Assembly (NCBI RefSeq): GCF_033542235.1
Contig: NZ_JAWRCU010000015.1
Span: 79,393-143,392, forward strand
Direction: 5' to 3'
DNA: 64,000 nt
DNA from: JAWRCU01 sp033542235
GTDB lineage: Bacteria; Pseudomonadota; Alphaproteobacteria; Rhizobiales; Rhizobiaceae
A program made the position numbers and the translations under genes. The notes below the pieces were generated by a model that saw nothing but the letters and a program-made list of their open reading frames with translations, did not search any database and was not told the origin of the DNA. This document shows, in pieces, positions 52,475 to 61,460 of this stretch (position 1 is its first letter; each line of letters starts with the position of its first letter).

Positions 52475-53351
52475 ACGGGATATCGAACGGCAGGAAGCGC
52501 ACGGAGCCTGTCAGGCTCTCTCCCGGTGCAAGAATTTGCGCCCCGAACAGTTCGCCCTCCCTCCCGCCCATCCGATTGAAGGCGCAGGGCGCGTTGCTCT
52601 GGGGCTCGACGCAGAAGAAGGGCTTTTGCGGATCTGCGTAAAGCATCAGGTGCCCGAATATCGGATCGGCCTCGATGTTCAGGCCGATGCCGCGCTGCGT
52701 GAAGCGAAGCTCCGCGATTCCGTCCCAGCCGCCATAGTCGTTGTTGCGCCACGTATCCGGCAGCGGACGGCGCTCGCGAAAGTCGAGTTCCGGCGGAACC
52801 AGCAGGGCCTCCGTGGCGACGTGGTCCGGTCCCTCCATGAAGAAATGCTTGGCTCCGAACCGAAGTGTCGTTCCTCCGTCGCGCTCGAACCAGGGATGAA
52901 GACCGAAGCCGAAGGGCATTGCCGTCTCGCCTCTGTTGGTCAACCGGAGCTCGACGGTGAGGCCCTCCGGCGATAGCGAAAAGAGCTGGGTTGCCTCATA
53001 TGAATAGGGTTCGTCGGGCGCTATGTGCCTGAGGCTGAGCAGTATGCCTCGACCGTCCTGCTCTGCACACCAGGGCAGGTGCCAGCCGGTGCCATGCACA
53101 TTGAAGCGCTCGGGCGGATTGTTCGCTTCAAATCGCCATGTCCGGCCGCCGAACTCGAAACTGTTGTCGGCGATGCGATTGGCGTAGGGCACCATCGGAA
53201 ACATCGCCGCCCCCACGACTTTGCCGGCCTCGCGGTCGGCATGCGAGAGCGGTCGCATGAGCTCGACGCCGTCCTTGCGAAACCATGCCAGGCTGCCGCC
53301 GATCTCAGGCGCGAGACCGATCGAGTAGGGGCCGTTGGAAAGTTCGATCAT
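52467..53351 (-). CDS. Aldose 1-epimerase family protein
   Basis: Galactose-mutarotase-like protein of 294 residues. Visible segments are LMRPLSHADREAGKVVGAAMFPMVPYANRIADNSF (substrate-binding Asn-Arg), NVHGTGWHLPW (His), FGFGLHPWF (catalytic-type His) and FCVEPQSNAPCAFNR (catalytic-type Glu). It interconverts sugar anomers before oxidation or phosphorylation. It is the last gene of the minus-strand system 3 cluster, 40 bases after the lacI-type gene. Confidence 0.87.
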   Translation of the reverse strand: MIELSNGPYSIGLAPEIGGSLAWFRKDGVELMRPLSHADREAGKVVGAAMFPMVPYANRIADNSFEFGGRTWRFEANNPPERFNVHGTGWHLPWCAEQDGRGILLSLRHIAPDEPYSYEATQLFSLSPEGLTVELRLTNRGETAMPFGFGLHPWFERDGGTTLRFGAKHFFMEGPDHVATEALLVPPELDFRERRPLPDTWRNNDYGGWDGIAELRFTQRGIGLNIEADPIFGHLMLYADPQKPFFCVEPQSNAPCAFNRMGGREGELFGAQILAPGESLTGSVRFLPFDIPST

Positions 53352-53391
53352 CGGGTCACCAGCTGTTGGAGGGGTCTCGGGCTGAAAGGTC

Positions 53392-54432
53392 TCAGGCGCT
53401 TTCGCGGTCGACGATCTCGAAACCTATGCTGGTGATCGTCGGTACTTTTGTCTCGCCCCGCAGGCGGGCCAGCAACTGTCGGACCGCACGGCGTCCCATC
53501 TCGTATCGATTGACCTTCACGGTGGTGAGCGAAGGAACCAGCTGCGCGGCGATATCCATGTCGCCGTAGCCGGCGATCGCGATCCTTTCGGGGATCGGCC
53601 AGCGGCGACGGTGGCATTCCTGGATGGCGCCAAGCGCCAGCGTGTCGCTCGAGAAGAAGATCGCATCGATATCGCTGTGCCTGTCCGTCAGGATGGCGAG
53701 GGCATCGGCTCCGCCCTTGGCCGTGATAGGCACTTCCACCTCCATATCGCGGTGGTTTTCGAAGCCGAGCTCCGCCAGCGCTGCATGATAGCCGGTACGA
53801 CGCTGCTGCAGGCGATCATTGCCATGGATCGGCGTGGAAACGAAGCCGATCCGCCGATATCCTTTCGCCGCCAGATGCATGGTCATGGCGTAGGCCGTTT
53901 CGAAATTCGAGACGCCGACGACCATGTCGAGCGGCTTGCGCCCCTTGATCTCGGAGATTTCCACGACCGGAGCGCCGCTGGAGAGCAGCAGCGCGCGTGC
54001 GGCTTCGCTCTGCACGAAGCTTTGCAATATCATGCCGGCGGGCCGCCAGCCGAGCAGTGTCCGGATTGCTTCTTCTTCCGCTCCTGGCGTGAACTCGCCC
54101 TGGACCAGCAGCATCGAATAGCCGCCCTCGTGGCATTCATCCGACATGCCCTGGACCTGCTCGGCGATGCCGGAGTTGATCAGCGGCGGAACCACGGTCC
54201 CGATCATCCGGCCCGTGCCCCTCATGGAGGAGGCGAGCCGGTTCGGAACGAAGCCGGCCTTCTCGATCGCCTCCAGGACCTTGGCGCGTGTCTCGGCCGA
54301 CACCATGTCGGGGTTGGAAAGCACCCGTGAAACCGTCATGGGTGCGACGCCGACGCGCTTTGCGATCTCGCGTACGCCGAGCCGCTCTCCAGTTTTTTTG
54401 TCGCCGTTGCGCGTTTTGCCGGCCATCGTCAC
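53392..54432 (-). CDS. LacI family transcriptional regulator (distal, system 3)
   Basis: Regulator of 346 residues with an N-terminal LacI HTH (GVREIAKRVGVAPMTVSRVLSNPDMVSAETRAKV, about 19-52) and hinge helix (NRLASSMRG), then a periplasmic-binding-protein-like ligand domain. The last residues include GFEIVDRESA. The third codon is also ATG and could be the true start. CTATCG (54453-54458) and CGATAG (54467-54472) form a dyad in the short gap upstream. Its targets may be this operon or system 2; this is inference. Confidence 0.9.
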   Translation of the reverse strand: MTMAGKTRNGDKKTGERLGVREIAKRVGVAPMTVSRVLSNPDMVSAETRAKVLEAIEKAGFVPNRLASSMRGTGRMIGTVVPPLINSGIAEQVQGMSDECHEGGYSMLLVQGEFTPGAEEEAIRTLLGWRPAGMILQSFVQSEAARALLLSSGAPVVEISEIKGRKPLDMVVGVSNFETAYAMTMHLAAKGYRRIGFVSTPIHGNDRLQQRRTGYHAALAELGFENHRDMEVEVPITAKGGADALAILTDRHSDIDAIFFSSDTLALGAIQECHRRRWPIPERIAIAGYGDMDIAAQLVPSLTTVKVNRYEMGRRAVRQLLARLRGETKVPTITSIGFEIVDRESA

Positions 54433-54483
54433 GCTATCCCAGGCGCATGCATCTATCGCGCTCCTACGATAGTTCAGCCTTGG

Positions 54484-55656
54484 TTATCGATTGCTTGCAA
54501 GCTTCAAGGTGCCGGTGAATTCATCCCGCCATGTCGTGTCCCACAGCGACGGGAACGCAAGTGGCTTGTAGGGGTGGGCGGCGAGCGTCGCGGCGTCCAG
54601 CTCGATCCCAAGTCCCGGCTTGTCCGGGAGCGAGAAGCGTCCGTTGCGCAAGGGATTCCACCCGCTGACCATGTCATTGCGCCAATCGACATCGAACTCC
54701 GCGAAACTCTCGAGCATGAGCATGTTTGGCGTGGACCAGCCGAAATGCAAGGCGGCGGCGAGCGCGACCGGACCGATCGAGCAATGCGGCGAGACTGCCA
54801 TGTCCTGGGTTGCGGCGAGCGCCGCAACTTTCTTGGCCGCACTGATCCCCCCGCAATGGGCGACGTCCATCTGCACGACGTCGCAGGCGCGCAGCGCCGC
54901 GAGCCGGGCGAAATCGGCGATCGTGTACAGCCGCTCGCCTGCCGAGATCGGTAGGCTCGTGGAGGCTTTGACCTCCTTGAGCAGATCCAGATTCTCGGGC
55001 GCCACCGGCTCTTCGCACCAATGTATGTTGTAGCAGTCGAGCTTGCGGATGAACCGGATGGCATCGCCCGCAGCAAGCCGGCCGTGCAGCTCGATCATCA
55101 GCCCGATCTCCGGCCCGACCGCCTTGGCGACTGCATCGATCACGGCCAGCGCGTGCCGCTCCTGCTCCGGGCTGAGGAACTTCCATGCCGTCGTGAAGGG
55201 GTCGAATTTCATCGCGCAGTAGCCGAGCGCTGCCACCTCACGAGCGCGTTGGGCAAAGTCCTGCGGTTGCTCGCAGCCGCCATACCAGCCATTGGCATAG
55301 GCAAGCAGCTCCGGCTTGGCCCTGCCGCCGATCAGTCGATAAACCGGCTCGCCGGTCGACTTGCCGATGATATCCCACATGGCGATCTCGGTTGCCGAGA
55401 TGGCGGTCATGACGGTCGAGCCGCCCTGATACTGGTCGCGGACCATGTCGCCGACCACGGCCTCGATATCGAAGGGGTCCTTGCCGATGATGCGAGAGGC
55501 GACCCATTCGTTGAGCAGAAGCTCGACGGCTTTTTCCTGCCATTCGAGCGTGGCCTCGCCGATCCCCCTCAAACCGGTGTCGGTCGTCAGCTCTACGAAG
55601 AGATAATTGCGCTGGCCTGCATTCGTGCAAAAGGTCTCGAGCTTGACGATCTTCAT
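54484..55656 (-). CDS. Enolase-superfamily sugar-acid dehydratase (mandelate racemase/galactonate dehydratase-like)
   Basis: Enzyme of 390 residues in the mandelate racemase/muconate lactonizing group, most like galactonate-type dehydratases that turn aldonates into 2-keto-3-deoxyaldonates. Metal-ligand positions are E189 in IELHGR (most relatives have Asp), E215 or E216 in HWCEEPVAPEN, and E241 in ISAGERLY. H191 and H291 (VSPHCSIGP) are likely acid/base residues. The start overlaps the upstream oxidoreductase stop (ATGA). It fits a non-phosphorylative aldose pathway with the other enzymes of the cluster. Confidence 0.87.
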   Translation of the reverse strand: MKIVKLETFCTNAGQRNYLFVELTTDTGLRGIGEATLEWQEKAVELLLNEWVASRIIGKDPFDIEAVVGDMVRDQYQGGSTVMTAISATEIAMWDIIGKSTGEPVYRLIGGRAKPELLAYANGWYGGCEQPQDFAQRAREVAALGYCAMKFDPFTTAWKFLSPEQERHALAVIDAVAKAVGPEIGLMIELHGRLAAGDAIRFIRKLDCYNIHWCEEPVAPENLDLLKEVKASTSLPISAGERLYTIADFARLAALRACDVVQMDVAHCGGISAAKKVAALAATQDMAVSPHCSIGPVALAAALHFGWSTPNMLMLESFAEFDVDWRNDMVSGWNPLRNGRFSLPDKPGLGIELDAATLAAHPYKPLAFPSLWDTTWRDEFTGTLKLASNR

Positions 55657-56756
55657 GGCATGAGCCCTTCAATGGAAAGGTCGATCTCCGCACCCCGCTC
55701 CAGCGACATGCGGATGGCGTCGATCAGTGCTATCGCGGCGGCGCCGTCGCAGCCGTTGGATCCGAGGGTTGCGAGGCCGCGAAGCGAATCGAGGACGTTC
55801 TCCAGAAGGCCTGAATAGCCGCCGAAGCTTTCGTCGAACATCAGCGTGTTAGGCACCGATGGCCGCCAGCTCCGGGCGGGAGCGGCCTCGCCGTCGTGAA
55901 GCGTCAGCTCGAACTGGTCGTCGACCACCAGGAAGGCGTTGCGGCCGAAGATCTCGACCCGTTCCCAGGGCGCGAAGCTCAGCCCGGTTGCGCTGGTCAT
56001 GATCGTGCCTATGGCGCCGGAGACGAAGCCGAAAGAAACGACCGCACTCTCCAGCCGGCCATCGTCCTGAAAGGTGCCCTGCGCGCTTAGCCGCGCGACC
56101 GGCCCCATGAACCACAAGAGCAGATCGAGAAGATGGACGGTACCGCCCTCCAGCAGGTCGACATAAGGGTAGCCCAGTGTGAACTTGCCGGTGAAAATCG
56201 TGGGCCGGTCTTTCAGGGCACCGGCGTCGATCAAGGCCTTGGCCTGAGCGTAGGGTGGCGAGAAACGCTTGTTGGCAACGGCAGCGAGCAGGACGCCCCG
56301 CTCCTCTGCAAGCCGCGCGAGCGACGAAGCCTCGCGATAGGACCGCGCCAGCGGCTTCTCGACCAGACACGAGACGCCCCTCTCGATCGCCTGCTCTGCA
56401 AGCGGGACATGGAAGCTGTCGGAGGAAAGCACGAGCACGATGTCGACTCGCGTCTTAGCGAGAAGTTCGGACAGCGTAGCGAAGGCCGGTGCTGCGCACA
56501 GAGAAGCAGTCTTCTGCCGTCGTGCTTCGTCCGGATCGACGACCCCGGCGATAGCAAGAGGTTCGCCGATGGTTTGCAGTCGCCGGATGGCGGGAACCCA
56601 CTTTGCCTGTGCGACTCCCCCGCAACCGGCGATCGCGATGCTGAGCGGCCGCTTCGCCGCCCGCTCCGGCGTTCCATTCACGCCGTAGACATCGGCACGA
56701 CCGAAGGCTGCCTCATAAGGCGTGTGGCCGAAGTCGACATAGGGGAGATCTTTCAC
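55653..56756 (-). CDS. Gfo/Idh/MocA family oxidoreductase, system 3
   Basis: Putative sugar dehydrogenase of 367 residues. After an unusual N-terminal extension of about 40 residues the Rossmann motif appears as IAIAGCGGVAQAKWV, then VLSSDSFHVPLAEQAIERGVSCLVEKPLA with the EKP Lys. The GTG start at 56756 overlaps the permease stop (GTGA), which decides against longer starts that would lie inside the permease gene. It ends overlapping the dehydratase start, so permease, dehydrogenase and dehydratase are translated in series. Confidence 0.88.
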   Translation of the reverse strand: MKDLPYVDFGHTPYEAAFGRADVYGVNGTPERAAKRPLSIAIAGCGGVAQAKWVPAIRRLQTIGEPLAIAGVVDPDEARRQKTASLCAAPAFATLSELLAKTRVDIVLVLSSDSFHVPLAEQAIERGVSCLVEKPLARSYREASSLARLAEERGVLLAAVANKRFSPPYAQAKALIDAGALKDRPTIFTGKFTLGYPYVDLLEGGTVHLLDLLLWFMGPVARLSAQGTFQDDGRLESAVVSFGFVSGAIGTIMTSATGLSFAPWERVEIFGRNAFLVVDDQFELTLHDGEAAPARSWRPSVPNTLMFDESFGGYSGLLENVLDSLRGLATLGSNGCDGAAAIALIDAIRMSLERGAEIDLSIEGLMP

Positions 56757-58732
56757 GGCTGCACCGAGGAGTGCGCCAGGACGCGCTGGGCGAGGGCGCG
56801 CAGCGTCAGCGCAAGCAGGATACACGCGCCCTTGACCAGGAAGAACTGGGCATCCCCCATCTGAAGGCCCGAAAGCCCGTTGTTGAGAATGGCGAGGAAG
56901 AGAACGCCGACAACCGTGTCACGCAGGCGGCCCGTTCCGCCGCGGAACGACGCTCCGCCAATGATGACGGCGACGATCGCATCGAGCTCCAGCCCGAAGC
57001 CGGCCGTCGGCGCCGCCGCTCCGAGCCTGCCGAGCATGACGATCATGCCGGCCGATGTGAACAGCGACATGATCACCAGGATGGCGAAGCGAAGCCGCTT
57101 GTCGCTGACACCGGCCTGACGAAGCATGCGCGGATCGCCGCCGAGGGCGTAGATACGCACGCCAATCGGCAGCCGTGAGAGGATCAGCCAGCCGGCGAGG
57201 AATGCGAGCGCCACGAGAAGCACGGCGGGTGTGAAGCCGAACGCGACAGGCGTGTTCATGACCGTGACAAAGCTCATCGGGAAGGCGATCGTGCTTGCAT
57301 TGGTGAGCGACACGGCGAGGCCTCGTGCCCAGATCCATGCGGCCAAGGTGACGATCAGCGGGTCGAGGCCGAGCCCACCGACGATTGCGCCGTTGAGGGC
57401 ATAGACACCCACGCAGGTCGCCACGCCGGCAAGCAATGCGAGCGGGACCGGCACTCCATGTGCGGCAGCGAGTGCGGCGCCGACGGCACCGAGGACTGCC
57501 ACCGATCCCGGGGAAATATCGATGACACGAGACACGATGCCGATCATCGCGCCGACGGCCACGATGGCGAGCGCAGCATTCTGCTCCACCAGTGCAATGA
57601 GATTGGCCGTGGTGAGGAATTTGGGGTTCATCAAGGCAAACACGAGCGCCAGAAGCAGCGTCGCGGCTCCCAGTGCACCGTGCACCAGAGCCGCCCCGGT
57701 GCGCGACAGTTTGGCGAATTCATCCGTGAAGGCCTCGCCCAGGGCGGCATCGGCCCCTTCGCGCTGCTGGAAGAGCCTGCCTCCGACCATGGCGGCGAGC
57801 AACAGCAGGCCTGTTGCCGTGGTCTGCCAGGTTCCCGGTACTCCGCGGATGGTCATGTAATTGAAGACCATCATGAGGATGAGCACGCCGACCACCGTCT
57901 GGCCGACGGTTATGCGTCCAGCCGGGAGGCCGCCTGCGCCAAGGGCGACGACGGCGATGGCGAAGAACTCGAGGCCTGCACCGATCGAGGGGCTGATCAG
58001 GCCGGTACGCGCCGCGACCAGAACGCCGGCCGCTCCGGCGAGCGCGCCGCAACCGATATAGGCCAAGGCTCGCAGCCGGTTGACGCGGATGCCCGCCAGG
58101 CGCGACGCGACCGGCGCGTCGCCTACCGCATGCAGGCGTCGGCCCAGGGTCGTGAAACGCAGGACCAGGAAGGCCAGGATCGCAGACAGGATTGTCACCA
58201 GTGCGTCCAGCGGGACGCCGGCGATGGTCCGCCGCGCGAGATCGTCGAAGATCGGCCCCTTTATCTCGAGCCAGGAATTGTAGCGGCCGAGGGCGACCAG
58301 GCTGAGGCCCCGGACCATGATCATGGTGCCCAGCGTGACGATGACCGGGCTGATCCGCAGGCCCTCGACGAGCAGGGCATTCAAGGCGCCGACCGCCGCA
58401 CCGATCCCGATGCCCATCAGCACCGCGATCGCCGGATGCATTCCCTCCGCCAGACCGATACCGGCCAGGGTAGCCGACGCGATCACGACCGACCCGACTG
58501 ACAGGTCGATCCCGCCGACCAGGACGACCAGCATCATCGCAAGACCAAGCATCAGCACGGATGCTGACTGCCGAAGAATATTTGCCGCATTTCCCGGCGT
58601 ACCGAAGACCGGCGATGTCGCCACGAAGGCCAGGCAAAGCACAACGGCTGCGACCAGCGTCGCGTTGCGCGCAATGAGGCCTCCGAAGCGCGGCGGCTGG
58701 GAGCGGGCTGGCAAGCTCGTCTCCGCGCTCAT
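56753..58732 (-). CDS. Double-length fused sugar ABC transporter permease, system 3
   Basis: Membrane protein of 659 residues made of two complete CUT2 permease domains in one chain: about 1-320 and 340-659. The first has VGGIDLSVGSVVIASATL and the loop RLHAVGDAPVASRLAGIR. The second has a diverged VIDISPGSVAVLGAV and RIYALGGDPRMLRQAGVS. A hydrophilic linker (about 310-340, FQQREGADAALGEAFTDEFAKLSR) joins them. Usual CUT2 permeases are about 320-340 residues and dimerise. No internal stop or frameshift is seen. It overlaps both neighbours by 4 bases. Confidence 0.9.
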   Translation of the reverse strand: MSAETSLPARSQPPRFGGLIARNATLVAAVVLCLAFVATSPVFGTPGNAANILRQSASVLMLGLAMMLVVLVGGIDLSVGSVVIASATLAGIGLAEGMHPAIAVLMGIGIGAAVGALNALLVEGLRISPVIVTLGTMIMVRGLSLVALGRYNSWLEIKGPIFDDLARRTIAGVPLDALVTILSAILAFLVLRFTTLGRRLHAVGDAPVASRLAGIRVNRLRALAYIGCGALAGAAGVLVAARTGLISPSIGAGLEFFAIAVVALGAGGLPAGRITVGQTVVGVLILMMVFNYMTIRGVPGTWQTTATGLLLLAAMVGGRLFQQREGADAALGEAFTDEFAKLSRTGAALVHGALGAATLLLALVFALMNPKFLTTANLIALVEQNAALAIVAVGAMIGIVSRVIDISPGSVAVLGAVGAALAAAHGVPVPLALLAGVATCVGVYALNGAIVGGLGLDPLIVTLAAWIWARGLAVSLTNASTIAFPMSFVTVMNTPVAFGFTPAVLLVALAFLAGWLILSRLPIGVRIYALGGDPRMLRQAGVSDKRLRFAILVIMSLFTSAGMIVMLGRLGAAAPTAGFGLELDAIVAVIIGGASFRGGTGRLRDTVVGVLFLAILNNGLSGLQMGDAQFFLVKGACILLALTLRALAQRVLAHSSVQP

Positions 58733-60273
58733 GCCGGCTGTCCGCCCTGGATAAGGATGTTGAGCTTCTCTTCATCCACCTGCTGAGGGCTGGTCTCGCA
58801 CGTGATGCGGCCCTCCCGCACGATGATGATGCGGTCGGCCAATGCAAGCACCTCCGGCAGGTCGGACGAGATGATGACGAGGGACTTGCCCGCCCTGGCG
58901 AGCGCATCCAGGCGGCCGTAGATCTGGGCCCGGGCTCCGACATCGACGCCTCGCGTCGGCTCGATCAGGACGAAAACGCTGGCGTCGGCAAGATGCCAGC
59001 GCGCCAGGAGCGCCTTCTGCTGGTTGCCGCCCGATAGGGTGCGCACGGGCACCTGCTGCGAGGCCGCAACGATCCCGTAGGTTCTGGCGACCTGGTCCGT
59101 CGCTTCGCGCTCCTTGCCTCCGCTTACGACACCAGCCCAACTGGTCCGGGTATTGAGCGAGGCGATGGCGATGTTCTGTCGAAGCGACAGGTTTGGAAGG
59201 ATGCCCTCCTGTTTGCGATCCTCGGTGAGGAGGCAAATACCCGCCTCGGCGGCTTCATGGGGCGAAGCGAAAGTAAAGCGGCGGCCACCGATCTCGACAT
59301 GCCCGTCTTGTGCACGCAGATCGCCGCCGATCAGACGGGCGATCTCATTTTGTCCGCTGCCGAGCAGCCCTGTCAGCGCGACGATTTCGCCGCTGCGGAT
59401 TTCGAAGCTCACATCCTGCACGGTTCTGCCGAAGCTAAGCCTGCTCGCGCGCATCAGCGGCTTGCCCGGCGTGCGCAGGCTGGCTTCATAGCGCTGCATC
59501 TGCCCGCCGATCATGGCTTCGGTAAGCCGTGCCTCGGACCAGCCGGAAAGCTCGGTGGTCAACACGCATTTGCCGTTGCGCAGCACGGTAGCCGTATCGC
59601 AGAGATCGAGCACCTCCGCGAAGCGGTGCGAGACATAAAGGACGGCCACGCCCTGTGCCTTCAGCCAGGAGATCGCCTCGAAAAGCTGGTTGGCTTCGCG
59701 CGATCCGAGAGGGGCGGTCGGCTCGTCGAGGATCAGAATGCTTGGATTGGTCGAAAGCGCCTTCGCGATTTCCACCATCTGACGCTCGGCCAGCGACAAA
59801 TTGGAGACGCGAGCACGCGGATCGATGCGAAGGCCAAGACGTTGAAGCACGCCGATGCTGCCGTTTCTGAGGGCGGCGAGATCGAGCAGACCGTAACGAC
59901 GCGGTTCGCGTCCCAAGGCGAGATTCTGCTCGACCGTCAAATTGAGAAGAAGGCTGTGCTCCTGGTAGACAGTCGAAATTCCAAGCGACAGCGCCTGGTG
60001 CGTGCTTGCGATCTCGACCGGGCTGTTCTTGACGGCGATCGTTCCGGCATCGGCCGAGTACATGCCTGAAAGGATATTGATGAGCGTCGACTTGCCGGCG
60101 CCGTTCTGCCCGATCAGCCCATGCACCTGGCCCGGCAAGAGCGCGAGCGAGACGTCGTCGAGTGCGGTCACGCCGGGAAAGCGCTTGGTAAGACCCGTCA
60201 CCTCCAGGACCGGCGAGACGCCAGGCGAGCGCGTGGTGTTCGCCGGTGGGTAGGAATGCTCGATCGCCGCCAT
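58729..60273 (-). CDS. Sugar ABC transporter ATP-binding protein, system 3
   Basis: CUT2-type tandem ATPase of 514 residues. The first domain has Walker A IGQNGAGKSTLI (about 53-64), the signature-like LSLAERQMVEIAKAL and LDEPTAPLG. The second has LLGSGQNEIARLI and LSGGNQQKALLARWH, followed by LIEPTRGVD in which the Walker B Asp is replaced (LIEP instead of LDEP). The start is followed downstream by a coupled permease (ATGA). It powers the fused permease encoded next. Confidence 0.92.
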   Translation of the reverse strand: MAAIEHSYPPANTTRSPGVSPVLEVTGLTKRFPGVTALDDVSLALLPGQVHGLIGQNGAGKSTLINILSGMYSADAGTIAVKNSPVEIASTHQALSLGISTVYQEHSLLLNLTVEQNLALGREPRRYGLLDLAALRNGSIGVLQRLGLRIDPRARVSNLSLAERQMVEIAKALSTNPSILILDEPTAPLGSREANQLFEAISWLKAQGVAVLYVSHRFAEVLDLCDTATVLRNGKCVLTTELSGWSEARLTEAMIGGQMQRYEASLRTPGKPLMRASRLSFGRTVQDVSFEIRSGEIVALTGLLGSGQNEIARLIGGDLRAQDGHVEIGGRRFTFASPHEAAEAGICLLTEDRKQEGILPNLSLRQNIAIASLNTRTSWAGVVSGGKEREATDQVARTYGIVAASQQVPVRTLSGGNQQKALLARWHLADASVFVLIEPTRGVDVGARAQIYGRLDALARAGKSLVIISSDLPEVLALADRIIIVREGRITCETSPQQVDEEKLNILIQGGQPA

Positions 60274-60338
60274 CGTGCCGGACCCTCAAGGTGCTGCCGC
60301 CCGCAAAGCACGTCGCGGGCGGCTGCTGTGTGTCGAAG

Positions 60339-61337
60339 TCAATAGCTGGCGACGATGTCCACCAGTGGCTTTTCGAACGGGAATTTCTGGATGTTCGCCA
60401 CCTGGTCGTTCGCGAGCTTGAGCGCCGCGTCGACATTGTCCTTGGTCACCAGCACGCCCTTGATCAGTAGTTCCTTGCGATCGTCCTTCTTTGACGCGAC
60501 GATGTAGGGGAAATAAGCCTTCCAGAAGCCGGAGTACTGCGGCGCGAGAAGGACAGTGCTCTCCATGGCTCCGTTCTTTACGGCCTCGAGGCCCGGCTGC
60601 GTCCCGTCGACGGACACGATCATGACCTGGTCCTGCTTGCCGGCGCGCTCCACGACCTTGGCCGCGGGAACCGTCAGGCTGTCGCTATTGCCGTAGATCA
60701 GATCAAGGTTGGGATAGGCGGTCATCCAGTTTTCGGTGATCGAGACGGCCTTGGTCGGATCCCAGTTGGTCGGCTCCTGTGCAACGACCTTCACGCCTGG
60801 ATACTGCGCCATCACGTCGGTGAAGCCGCCCGAGCGATCCGTGTTAAGCCCCTGGCCGAGCAGTCCCTGCAGGTTGGCAACTTCGCCCTTTACCTCGCCG
60901 TTATAGCGCTTCTTCAGGAGTTGGGCTGCGTATTCGCCGACGATCTTGCCCGTGTAGCGCTCGTCGAAGCCAAGGGTCGCGGCGCACCCGTCGATCTTGG
61001 AATGCAGGCAAATCACGGGGATGTGTGCGGCCGCCGCCTTGGCCATGGTGGGGCCGAAAGCAGCTGCGTCGATGAAGTTGATCGAGATCACGTTCACGCC
61101 TTCGTTGATCAGGTTCTCCATGGCCTGGATCTGCTTCGTCACGTCCCCTTCGCCGCTGGTCACCACGAGGTCGAAGCCGGCGCGCCTTGCCGCCTCTTTT
61201 GCGCCCTCCACCTCGCCGAGATGGAAGGGGTTCGAAAGGTCGATCTGGATCAGCCCGACCTTGACCTTGTCCTGGGCAAGAGCGGCAGTGGACATCAGAG
61301 CGACTGCAGCGGCAGCCGCCAACAGCTTTTTGAACAT
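60339..61337 (-). CDS. Sugar ABC transporter substrate-binding protein, system 3
   Basis: Periplasmic binding protein of 332 residues with a signal peptide (MFKKLLAAAAAVALMSTAALAQ, cleavage near residue 21). The RbsB-like fold starts with VKVGLIQIDLSNPFHLGEVEGAK, and IYGNSDSLTVPAAKVV and VSVDGTQPGLEAV contain likely ligand contacts. The start at 61337 is supported by GGAGGATAG upstream. It heads the structural genes of system 3; the LacI operator lies 63 bases before its start. Confidence 0.92.
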   Translation of the reverse strand: MFKKLLAAAAAVALMSTAALAQDKVKVGLIQIDLSNPFHLGEVEGAKEAARRAGFDLVVTSGEGDVTKQIQAMENLINEGVNVISINFIDAAAFGPTMAKAAAAHIPVICLHSKIDGCAATLGFDERYTGKIVGEYAAQLLKKRYNGEVKGEVANLQGLLGQGLNTDRSGGFTDVMAQYPGVKVVAQEPTNWDPTKAVSITENWMTAYPNLDLIYGNSDSLTVPAAKVVERAGKQDQVMIVSVDGTQPGLEAVKNGAMESTVLLAPQYSGFWKAYFPYIVASKKDDRKELLIKGVLVTKDNVDAALKLANDQVANIQKFPFEKPLVDIVASY

Positions 61338-61399
61338 TCTATCCTCCCTAATGCGCCCGACGAGGGCGCGATAACCGCCCCTTATACCGTTGAGCATGG

Positions 61400-61419
61400 G
61401 AATGTTATCGGTAACATTC
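61400..61419 (-). promoter_or_regulatory. LacI-type operator before the system 3 transporter
   Basis: GAATGTTA (61400-61407) and TAACATTC (61412-61419) are perfect inverted arms around TCGG, giving the central CG typical of LacI-family operators. The core TGTTATCGGTAACA recurs almost exactly at 62572-62585. It lies between the lacI-type gene and the binding-protein gene. Confidence 0.7.
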
Positions 61420-61460
61420 TCATGTGTCAATCGTCGGATGGTAGGCCCTGGCGCAGGCTA

